Shown here in pieces: positions 18,383-25,636 of a stretch of DNA of 64,000 bases (position 1 is the first letter of the stretch; each line of letters starts with the position of its first letter). The DNA comes from JAHECQ01 sp963775125 (GTDB taxonomy: Bacteria; Actinomycetota; Acidimicrobiia; Acidimicrobiales; SZUA-35). The stretch is from positions 1 through 64,000 of the forward strand of contig CAVZHQ010000005.1 of the NCBI GenBank assembly GCA_963775125.1. The letters run 5' to 3'. Below the pieces are notes generated by a model. It did no database searches and was not told the origin of the DNA. It saw only the letters and a program-made list of their open reading frames with translations. Position numbers and translations under genes: made by a program.

Positions 18383-20062
18383 ATGGAAGACCAGAGGACG
18401 TTCGATGTCGTGGTTGTCGGCGCCGGGTTCGCCGGCATGTACATGCTCCACAAGCTGCGGTCGCTCGGGATGTCGTCGGTCGTGATCGAAGCGGGCACCG
18501 AGGTAGGCGGCACCTGGTACTGGAACCGATACCCGGGTGCCCGCTGTGACGTGCCCAGCATGGAGTACTCGTACTCGTTCTCCGACGAGCTGCAACAGGA
18601 GTGGGAGTGGACCGAGGCCATGTCGGCCCAGCCCGAGATTCTCGACTACGCCAAACACGTCGCCGACCGGTTCGATCTGCGGCGAGACATCCGGTTCGAA
18701 ACCCGGGTCACCGCGGCCGACTTCGACGAGGAATCCAACACGTGGGTCGTCACCACCGACGGAGGGCCGAGCCGGCAACCGGAGACCTATCGAGCTCGGT
18801 GGTGCGTCATGGCCACCGGCTGCTTGTCCGTGCCGAACGTGCCCGACCTGCCTGGCCTCGCCGACTTCGAAGGCGAGCTGTATCACACCGGTGATTGGCC
18901 GAAGGACGAACCCGATCTCGGCGGCAAGCGGGTTGGTGTCGTCGGGACGGGATCCTCGGGTGTGCAAGCCATCCCGGTGCTGGCCGAGCGATCCGGGCAC
19001 CTCACGGTCTTCCAGCGTTCACCCGTGTACACGGTCCCGGCCGAAAATCGGCCGATGCGCTCCGATGTTGCCCAGGCCTTCAAGCTCCGGTACCCCGAGA
19101 TCCGCGAGCGGCAACGGAGATCGGCAACGGGGATTCTGGGGCCGACGGCGCTCCGTGAACCGAAGCCGGTCGACGTGTCCGAATCGGCGGGTGGACCTCG
19201 CAAGCCGCGCCCGGGAATCCTCGACCTGACTCCCGCCGAGCGCCTCGCCGCCTTCGACGAACGAGGGCCCGGAGCATTCATGAACTTCGCAGACGTCTAC
19301 CGGGACCCCGAGGCGAACGCCGTGGCGTGCGACCTGTTCCGGCGCGAGATCCGCAAGATCGTGCGCGACCCCGCCGTCGCGGAGCGGCTGGAGCCGCGCG
19401 ACTACCCGTTGGCGTGCAAGCGTCAGGTCATCGACACCGACTACTACGAGACGTTCAACCGGGACAACGTCACGCTCGTCGACCTGCGCACACAACCTCT
19501 GGTCGACGTGACCGCCAGCGGCGTGCGGGTCGGCGATGGGCACTCGGGGGACAGCGAAGTCGAGCTGGACGTCCTGGTGCTCGCCACCGGTTTCGACGCC
19601 ATGACCGGAGCGCTGGAACGCATCGACATCCGGGGTCGCGACGGCGTCCTCCTGCGGGATCACTGGGCCGCCGGCCCGCGTACCTACCTCGGGCTCCAGA
19701 TCGAGGGATTCCCCAACCTGTTCACCGTCACGGGCCCGGGCAGCCCCTCGGTGCTGTCCAACGTCATCGTGGCCATCGAACAGCACGTCGAATGGATCGC
19801 CGACTGTTTGCGGTACCTCTCCGACAACCAGCGGTCGACGATCGAGACGACGGCCGATGCAGTCGAAGGTTGGGTGGCACACGTGAACGAGGTGGCTGAA
19901 GGGACCATGTACGTGGCGCCCGACTGCAACAGTTGGTACCTCGGCAGCAACATCGAGGGAAAGGCCCGGGTGTTCATGCCCTACGTCGGAGGTCTGGGTC
20001 GCTATCGCCAACGCTGCGATGACGTTGCGGCGAACGGGTATGAGGGCTTCGTCCTGGCCTGA
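18383..20062 (+). CDS. Flavin-containing monooxygenase of the Baeyer-Villiger type
   Basis: This 559-residue enzyme has two Rossmann motifs, VVVVGAGFAGMYML (FAD, residues about 9-22) and VGVVGTGSSGVQ (NADPH). Between them is the Baeyer-Villiger fingerprint FEGELYHTGDWPKD, fitting F-x-G-x-x-x-H-x-x-x-W-P/D. The N-terminal GGTWYWNRYPGARCDVPS block is typical of cyclohexanone-monooxygenase relatives. Such enzymes insert oxygen next to a ketone using FAD, NADPH and O2 in the cytoplasm. ATG 18383 begins the protein right before the first Rossmann strand. It lies between an epoxide-hydrolase-like gene and an LLM oxidoreductase, suggesting degradation of a cyclic or terpenoid-like ketone (inference). 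Confidence 0.92.
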   Translation: MEDQRTFDVVVVGAGFAGMYMLHKLRSLGMSSVVIEAGTEVGGTWYWNRYPGARCDVPSMEYSYSFSDELQQEWEWTEAMSAQPEILDYAKHVADRFDLRRDIRFETRVTAADFDEESNTWVVTTDGGPSRQPETYRARWCVMATGCLSVPNVPDLPGLADFEGELYHTGDWPKDEPDLGGKRVGVVGTGSSGVQAIPVLAERSGHLTVFQRSPVYTVPAENRPMRSDVAQAFKLRYPEIRERQRRSATGILGPTALREPKPVDVSESAGGPRKPRPGILDLTPAERLAAFDERGPGAFMNFADVYRDPEANAVACDLFRREIRKIVRDPAVAERLEPRDYPLACKRQVIDTDYYETFNRDNVTLVDLRTQPLVDVTASGVRVGDGHSGDSEVELDVLVLATGFDAMTGALERIDIRGRDGVLLRDHWAAGPRTYLGLQIEGFPNLFTVTGPGSPSVLSNVIVAIEQHVEWIADCLRYLSDNQRSTIETTADAVEGWVAHVNEVAEGTMYVAPDCNSWYLGSNIEGKARVFMPYVGGLGRYRQRCDDVAANGYEGFVLA

Positions 20063-20088
20063 GCGGGGGCCGGTCAGTAGGGTTGGTC

Positions 20089-20961
20089 ATGCACGTCGGC
20101 ATCGTCCCCATCAACTCCGGCTACTACATCGAGCCTCGGTTCATCACTCGATTCGCCCCGCTGCTCGAATCGTTGGGGTACGAGTCGGTGTGGACCTTCG
20201 AGCACGTGATCGTGCCGGAGAACTACGCGTCCACCTACCCGTACAACCCGTCGGGCAAGCTGGCCCTGGCCGGCAGCGACCGCTTCGTCGACCCGCTCAT
20301 TGCGCTCAGCTGGGTGGCCGCCTGCACCGAGCGACTGAGGCTGGGGACCGGGGTGAACATCCTGACGCAGACCAACCCGTTGTACCTGGCCAAGCAGGCG
20401 TCGTCCATCGATCACCTCTCGGGTGGTCGACTCATGCTCGGACTGGGCGTCGGTTGGCTGAAGGAGGAGTTCGACGCCCTCGGCGTCCCCTTCGACGATC
20501 GTGGTGCCCGAGCCGACGAGTACCTCGATGCCATGACCCAAGCCTGGTCGGGCGAGCCGATCGACTACCGCGGGCGCTTCGTCGACTGGCACGGCTTTCG
20601 CATGCTGCCACCCTCCACCCAGCGACCACGGGTCCCCATCGTGATCGGCGGAACCAGCGCTGCCGCCATCCGCCGCGTCGTCGCCCGCGGCGATGGATGG
20701 TACGTGATCCACCGCGACCTCGAGCACTTCCACGAGCTCATGGCCGCCCTCCGAGCTGAAGGCGATCGGCAGGGCCGGGACATCAGTGAGCTCGAGATCA
20801 CTGCGTACTGGAACTACCACCGGGAAGGACTCGACGGCGCCAAGGCCTACGGCGAGGCCGGCGTTCACCGGCTGCTGGTGAACGTGCAGGCCCTGCGAAT
20901 GGGCAAGCCGGAGGAAGCGGTCAAACAGTTCGCCGACGAGGCACTGCAACACCTCGCTTGA
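20089..20961 (+). CDS. LLM-class (probably F420-dependent) oxidoreductase
   Basis: The 290-residue protein is a luciferase-like TIM-barrel: MHVGIVPINSGYYIEP at the first strand, then LGYESVWTFEHVIVPENY, LRLGTGVNILTQTNP and GVGWLKEEFDALGVPFDDRG. These blocks match the TIGR03619-type family of putative F420-dependent enzymes common in actinobacteria. It would move a hydride between F420H2 and an unknown substrate. ATG 20089 is used because upstream TTG 20083 lacks family support. It follows the Baeyer-Villiger-type enzyme by 26 bases and converges on the AAA ATPase gene, with 7 bases between the stops. Confidence 0.88.
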   Translation: MHVGIVPINSGYYIEPRFITRFAPLLESLGYESVWTFEHVIVPENYASTYPYNPSGKLALAGSDRFVDPLIALSWVAACTERLRLGTGVNILTQTNPLYLAKQASSIDHLSGGRLMLGLGVGWLKEEFDALGVPFDDRGARADEYLDAMTQAWSGEPIDYRGRFVDWHGFRMLPPSTQRPRVPIVIGGTSAAAIRRVVARGDGWYVIHRDLEHFHELMAALRAEGDRQGRDISELEITAYWNYHREGLDGAKAYGEAGVHRLLVNVQALRMGKPEEAVKQFADEALQHLA

Positions 20962-20968
20962 GTGTGGT

Positions 20969-22138
20969 TCATCCCGTGCCCGAATCCTGACCGGTGCTGT
21001 CGTGTCCGCTCGGGAGTTCTCGTTGGACATCGATTGCGGCATGCTCCCGGAGGTAGTCGCGCAAGTACGGCATGGTGAAGTCGACACGACCATGTCCAGC
21101 GGGTTCGATCAGCTCGGTCGCCATCAGGCGCAGTCGGTATTGGCTCGCGTAGTTGCCGTCGACGTTCAACCGGGCAGCGATGTCGCTCATCCTCGACGGG
21201 CCATCGTCGTGCGCCATGGCCAAGAGAAACGTGCGAGCTACACCGGGGAGATCTGCGACGGAAGGCTCGTGCACGAGTGAGCCCAGCCGTCGTTGAGCGG
21301 CAACGATGCCAACTTCGACGTCGGTGGTGGTGACACGCCTCGTGTTGGGGTGCTGGCGCCAGATGTGATACCCCACGAGTTGGATGAGGAATGGATAGCC
21401 AGCGGTGGCCTCGGCCGCGCGCTGGGCCTGCTTGTCTCCGATTTCGCGGCCCTCTCGCTCGATTGGCTCGCTGATCGCCGTCGCCACGTCAGCGAGGGAG
21501 ACGCGGCCGAGCGAGTGGCGATCGGCGCGTCGAAGGAACGTGAGGACGTTGTCGTTGAGCAGCGTGTTCACCGACGAAGGCAAGCCAGCGCCGGCGAACG
21601 CGATCTCGCGACGCTCCCGGACGAGGTGCTGTAGAGCAGAGGCGAGTTCACGAAGCTCGGCGATCTGGTGGTGGTGGACCTCGTCGAGTGTCAAGAGGAG
21701 TCCGGTGCCAGTGCCGGCCAAGAGGTTGCACGCGGAGGTGAGTTGGGTTCGAAGCGCCGGCGAGGGCCGATGGGATTCATCAGTGCGCCAGGTCACGCCC
21801 CCGAGGCCCAAGGGAGCGCTGATGCCTGTGAGCCTTGTATCTGATCCCCTCGGATCGATCTCGGCCAGCAGCAACGGAAGGTGTTCGGTGACGAGCCTGC
21901 CGACGAATCCCGGTGTCGCCGTCTCGGAAATGACCATCCAGCCATTTCGCCGCGCGAGATCCTCTACCTCGTTGAGCATTACGGTCTTGCCCGTGCCTCG
22001 CGCACCGGTGTAGAGGGTCATTCGGCCCGGAGCGCCAGGGCCATCCTCGATGGCATCGCCGAAGTCTTCCAGCAGGGAACCCCTGCCTACGAGAACGGGT
22101 GGGGTGACGCCGAACGTCGGTGTGAACGGGTTGGCCAT
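20969..22138 (-). CDS. AAA/STAND-like ATPase with C-terminal winged-helix region
   Basis: This 389-residue protein has a clear P-loop, TGARGTGKTVML (residues about 43-54), and Walker B LLLTLDEVHHH, followed by a sensor segment IAFAGAGLPSSVN and an arginine-containing lid. The last approximately 100 residues look like a winged helix (GPSRMSDIAARLNVDGNYASQYRLRL would be its recognition part). It resembles the ATP-binding proteins near the archaeal-ATPase/Orc1-like family that are often orphan regulators or defence-related. No nuclease or effector domain is fused. It diverges from the secreted peptidase gene with only 57 bases between them, which carry a GTTAG repeat array. Function unknown beyond ATP and probable DNA binding. 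Confidence 0.75.
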   Translation of the reverse strand: MANPFTPTFGVTPPVLVGRGSLLEDFGDAIEDGPGAPGRMTLYTGARGTGKTVMLNEVEDLARRNGWMVISETATPGFVGRLVTEHLPLLLAEIDPRGSDTRLTGISAPLGLGGVTWRTDESHRPSPALRTQLTSACNLLAGTGTGLLLTLDEVHHHQIAELRELASALQHLVRERREIAFAGAGLPSSVNTLLNDNVLTFLRRADRHSLGRVSLADVATAISEPIEREGREIGDKQAQRAAEATAGYPFLIQLVGYHIWRQHPNTRRVTTTDVEVGIVAAQRRLGSLVHEPSVADLPGVARTFLLAMAHDDGPSRMSDIAARLNVDGNYASQYRLRLMATELIEPAGHGRVDFTMPYLRDYLREHAAIDVQRELPSGHDSTGQDSGTG

Positions 22139-22162
22139 GGGTCAAGACTAGATCGACAGGTC

Positions 22163-22205
22163 GTTAGATGTCGTTAGATTTGTTAGGTTTGTTAGATGTT
22201 GTTAG
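22163..22205. repeat. Five GTTAG direct repeats at near-helical spacing
   Basis: GTTAG occurs at 22163, 22173, 22182, 22191 and 22201, that is every 9-10 bases, in an AT-rich strip within high-GC DNA. It fills the short gap between two divergent genes, and the fifth copy lies inside the first codons of the peptidase gene. Spacing close to a DNA turn is what a cooperatively binding regulator would need. Confidence 0.6.
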
Positions 22206-23197
22206 ACGTCGGCCGCCGATTGCGAGCCGTGCTCCTGGTCCTGCTCCTCGGGCTCCTTTCCCCTGTGAGCGGATTGTCCGCAGCGCCGACCCGGCCCGAG
22301 GAGGGCGAGGTCGAGCGGCTGTATCGGGCGGCGCTTGGCCGGCCTCCGGAATCAGGGGGGTTCGAGTACTGGGTGAAGCGGCGTCAGACTGGTCTGCCGC
22401 TCGACGTGGTTGCTCAGTTCTTCTTGTCCAGCGCCGAGTTCGAGCAGCGCTTCGGTGCACCCGATGACCTCGGCTTCGTGCACCTTGTCTACGGCCAGGT
22501 ACTAGGCCGAGCGCCTGACGAACCAGGCCGCCGCTTCTGGCTCGACCAGCTCGAACGTGGACTGGAACGCCGACGCCTGGTGCTGTTGTTCTCGGAATCT
22601 CCCGAGTTCATGGCGCTCACAGGCACCCGCCTTCCCGATCTGCCGCCGTTCACTTCGACGGTGCGAGGAGTCACGGCGTCCGACCTCGGTGCTTCGTGGC
22701 GAAGCGGGTGCCCGGTCGGCCCGACCCGACTGCGGCTGTTGGAGGTCCGTCACGTGACGATCGACGGCGGATCGGCCATCGGTCGCATCATCGTGCACGA
22801 GTCGGTCGCGAACCAGCTCGTGACCGTGTTCGATCGCCTCTACCTGCATCGCTTCCCGATCGAGCGGATGCAGACCGTCGACGTCTACGGGGGCGACGAC
22901 AACGCTTCGATGGCGGCCAACAACACCTCGGGATTCAACTGCCGGGCGGTCACCGGTGGAACCGGTTGGTCCCGTCACGCCTACGGCATGGCGGTCGACG
23001 TCAATCCTCGGCAGAACCCCTACGTGCGCGGAGCGACGATTCTGCCCCCGGCCGGGTCCGACTCTCTGGACCGGGAGCACTACGACCCGATGATGATCCG
23101 GTCCGGCGACATCGTGGTTCGTTCGTTCGACGGGGCCGGCTGGCGATGGGGCGGTACCTGGACCAGCCCGATCGACTACCAGCACTTCGACCGCTGA
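22196..23197 (+). CDS. Secreted protein with DUF4214 repeats and M15-type D-Ala-D-Ala carboxypeptidase-like domain
   Basis: The 333-residue protein starts with a signal peptide (LRAVLLVLLLGLLSPVSGLSA). Two DUF4214-like repeats follow (VERLYRAALGRPPESGGFEYW, 21 residues, and VHLVYGQVLGRAPDEPGRRFW), units often found in S-layer or cell-surface proteins. The C-terminal 170 residues are an M15_4 zinc peptidase with ligands His261 and Asp268 in SRHAYGMAVDVNP and His330 in YQHFD. It would trim peptidoglycan peptides outside the membrane, perhaps anchored through the DUF4214 part. ATG 22196 lies within the GTTAG repeat region, so expression is probably linked to that site. It converges on lemA with 27 bases between stops. 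Confidence 0.88.
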   Translation: MLLDVGRRLRAVLLVLLLGLLSPVSGLSAAPTRPEEGEVERLYRAALGRPPESGGFEYWVKRRQTGLPLDVVAQFFLSSAEFEQRFGAPDDLGFVHLVYGQVLGRAPDEPGRRFWLDQLERGLERRRLVLLFSESPEFMALTGTRLPDLPPFTSTVRGVTASDLGASWRSGCPVGPTRLRLLEVRHVTIDGGSAIGRIIVHESVANQLVTVFDRLYLHRFPIERMQTVDVYGGDDNASMAANNTSGFNCRAVTGGTGWSRHAYGMAVDVNPRQNPYVRGATILPPAGSDSLDREHYDPMMIRSGDIVVRSFDGAGWRWGGTWTSPIDYQHFDR

Positions 23198-23224
23198 CGG
23201 GCCGTTCGGTAACGTTCCTTCAGC

Positions 23225-23788
23225 TCAGAACTGAACCTTGGGCGCCTCTTGCTGGCCGGCGGGCGCTTCGTAGAACGAACGGGGCTTCACGCCGGCCACC
23301 CCGACGAAGAACATCCACGGGATGGTCTGGGTCAGCTTGTTGAGGGTGGCGACGGCGTCGTTGTAGAACTGACGGGCGAAGGACAACTGGCCTTCGGTGT
23401 CGGCCAGTTGCTGCTGGAGCTCGAGGAAGTTGGTGTTCGCTTTCAGGTCCGGATACGCCTCGGCCACCGCGTTCACCCGAACCATTGCAGCCTGCATCGC
23501 AGCATCGGCCGCGGCGCGGGCGGCGACGTCGTTGCCCGCGGCGGCCTGCTGAAGGCCGGTTCGTGCCGCGGTGACGGACTCGAAGAGGCCCTTTTCGTGT
23601 GCCGCGTATCCCTTGACGGTCTCGATGAGGTTCGGGATGAGATCGGCGCGGCGAGTGAGTTGGACGTCGATACCCCCCAGGGCCTCCTGCGCACCGATGT
23701 CAGCGGTTCGCAATCGGTTGAATCCTATGACGCCAAAGGCAACGAGCCCGACCACCAGGACGAGGATGATGATGAGGGGAATGATCAT
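23225..23788 (-). CDS. lemA: LemA family membrane protein
   Basis: The 187-residue protein has one N-terminal membrane helix (MIIPLIIILVLVVGLVAFGV) and then the long helical LemA domain: RADLIPNLIETVKGYA, AHEKGLFESVTAAR, and later QFYNDAVATLNK and the closing PWMFFVGVAG region, in the order seen in the family. LemA proteins are oriented with most of the chain outside the cytoplasm; their molecular role is not settled. The start at ATG 23788 keeps the helix intact. The upstream gene encodes a DUF2207 protein, a known partner in many bacteria, 49 bases away in the same direction. Confidence 0.93.
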   Translation of the reverse strand: MIIPLIIILVLVVGLVAFGVIGFNRLRTADIGAQEALGGIDVQLTRRADLIPNLIETVKGYAAHEKGLFESVTAARTGLQQAAAGNDVAARAAADAAMQAAMVRVNAVAEAYPDLKANTNFLELQQQLADTEGQLSFARQFYNDAVATLNKLTQTIPWMFFVGVAGVKPRSFYEAPAGQQEAPKVQF

Positions 23789-23837
23789 GAATGCTGCTTT
23801 CGTTGTGCTGAACCGTTCCGACTGAATCTTCGAGCGA

Positions 23838-25589
23838 TCACCAAGAACCGCCTCCGCCGCCTCCGCCGCCTCCACCTCCGGAGAAGCCGCCACCCCCGCC
23901 CCCGGAGGACGAGCGTTGACTCGCCTCGTAGCTGGAGATGGCAGAGTCGAGGGTCGAGGAGAAGTCCCGGACCATGGTGTCGGCGAAGTGCTGCATGTTG
24001 CCGTAGGCAAAGCCGTGACCGAGATACAGGGGCATCGGTGGCTCGGCACCCATCTCGGTCTGATACTTGTCGGCCCATTCGTTGGCGCAACCGAATGCGA
24101 CAGCCCAGGGAAGGTAAGCGGTGTACAGCTCTTGGCGACCGGAGAAGTCGAATCGCTCGATGCTGGACGGCGTCGACAGGACCCGGTGGAAGCCTCCGAC
24201 TCGTGACCAGAGATCCCGTCCAGCGGCGGTTCGCCGAGTGGTTGCGCCCGTGCCGAGGAGTCGGGCGCCGCCGATGGCGAACGCGCCAGGCACGAGGGCC
24301 AGAGCAGTCATGCCGAATGGCCGCCAGATGCAGATGACCCCGGCAACGATCGCGCTGACGACGACCAGCACGCTCCCCAACTGAATGCGGCGTTCCGAGA
24401 GGACGAGGCCGGCGTTGCCGGCCCAGTGTCGGGTGTCGCTGGTCAGCTTGGCCAGCTGTGCCTTCAGCTTCTTGCCCGCAGAGACGTCCTTGTCGAGGGC
24501 GGTGAACGTCGAGTGCGGGCCGCTCAACAGCGCCGCCATACCGAGTGTGACCTCGTCGACCCCGGCCCACCCGCCGTCGCCGCTCTTGTCGGTGATCGAC
24601 CACCCGGACGGGACCTTGTCCACCACGACGGCGCCGCGTTCGGCTGCGTAGAGCATCGATGCGACGAACGATTCCTTGTCGATCGTCTCGGTGAGCACGT
24701 ACTTTGCCTGGGCCGGGCCGATGCCGGGCGGCGGCGCGTACTGGAGCGGGAAGCTCGGCGAGGTCTCGCGGGAGCTCCGGCCCAGCAACGTTGCGTACAC
24801 CCCGATGGCAATCGTGGCGACAGCGACCAGGAGCAGCGTGACCAACGAGGAACCGAGGATGGGGTCGAGCCGGGTGGACCACGGCAGTCGGTTGCCTGCT
24901 TCGGGCGTGGGGATCTGCATGCCGGCGCTCAGCGTCACCGGCGTCTGGGCCGCCAAGAACCCCGTTCGGATGCTCAGGGTCGAGGTGCCCTGGCCGTCGG
25001 CCTCGCATCCCCCGGTAGCGCCGACACCCATGGCGCACTGCACCGAAATGGCCGGGGCGGGCAGGTTGACCACGATGCTGGACGCTTCGATGTTCTGCAG
25101 CCAGCCGCCGGGGATGACGTTCCAGTAGAACTGCGTGGGGATCTCGCCGGAGCGGGGAATCAGGACGCCGTCGATCTCGTAGGTGATGACATAGGTGTGC
25201 AGCCCCGGCTGCAGCGTCACGTCGGCCGACCCGATGCGAGCGGTGACGTATCGTCCCCGCCCGTTCCTTGTGATCAGGACCTCATCGCGCTGGCCGTCGC
25301 GGGTGACGGTGATGGCCTCGGGCACACGTCGGGCGTTGGGATCGTTTTCGTCCTGGATGTCCCAGAAACGGAAGATGCCGTGTTTGCCGTCGAAGGGGAA
25401 GTCAACCGTCAACTCCTCCATGGCCGTCAGGTCGCCTTCGGCGTCGATGTCGAAGGTCGCCAGGTATTGGGTGATCGTGGTCTCTTCGAAAACCGGATCG
25501 GCCGCGGAGGATGGCCACTGCACGGCGGGGAGTGCGACCGCCCCCAGGAGTAGGACGCCGGCCAGTAGACGAAGGAGCCAACGGGCCAT
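23838..25589 (-). CDS. DUF2207 membrane protein with Gly-rich tail
   Basis: The 583-residue protein has a signal peptide (LLRLLAGVLLLGAVALPAV), an extracytoplasmic beta-rich DUF2207 domain beginning FEETTITQYLATFDIDAEGD, a membrane helix at SSLVTLLLVAVATIAIGVYA, and a second pair of helices around IQLGSVLVVVSAIVAGVICI. The C-terminus is a run of Gly with Ser and Phe ending GGGGSW, encoded by a CCN/CCG-like triplet tract at about 23843-23905. Such tails are typical of this family and of the related TPM proteins next to LemA. ATG 25589 is used; GTG 25598 is an alternative. It probably forms a surface or envelope complex with LemA, though no biochemical role is established. Confidence 0.88.
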   Translation of the reverse strand: MARWLLRLLAGVLLLGAVALPAVQWPSSAADPVFEETTITQYLATFDIDAEGDLTAMEELTVDFPFDGKHGIFRFWDIQDENDPNARRVPEAITVTRDGQRDEVLITRNGRGRYVTARIGSADVTLQPGLHTYVITYEIDGVLIPRSGEIPTQFYWNVIPGGWLQNIEASSIVVNLPAPAISVQCAMGVGATGGCEADGQGTSTLSIRTGFLAAQTPVTLSAGMQIPTPEAGNRLPWSTRLDPILGSSLVTLLLVAVATIAIGVYATLLGRSSRETSPSFPLQYAPPPGIGPAQAKYVLTETIDKESFVASMLYAAERGAVVVDKVPSGWSITDKSGDGGWAGVDEVTLGMAALLSGPHSTFTALDKDVSAGKKLKAQLAKLTSDTRHWAGNAGLVLSERRIQLGSVLVVVSAIVAGVICIWRPFGMTALALVPGAFAIGGARLLGTGATTRRTAAGRDLWSRVGGFHRVLSTPSSIERFDFSGRQELYTAYLPWAVAFGCANEWADKYQTEMGAEPPMPLYLGHGFAYGNMQHFADTMVRDFSSTLDSAISSYEASQRSSSGGGGGGFSGGGGGGGGGGGSW

Positions 25590-25636
25590 GGGGCGCACCG
25601 TAGCCGGTGCCGAGCGGAACTGCAGATGCCAGTCGG

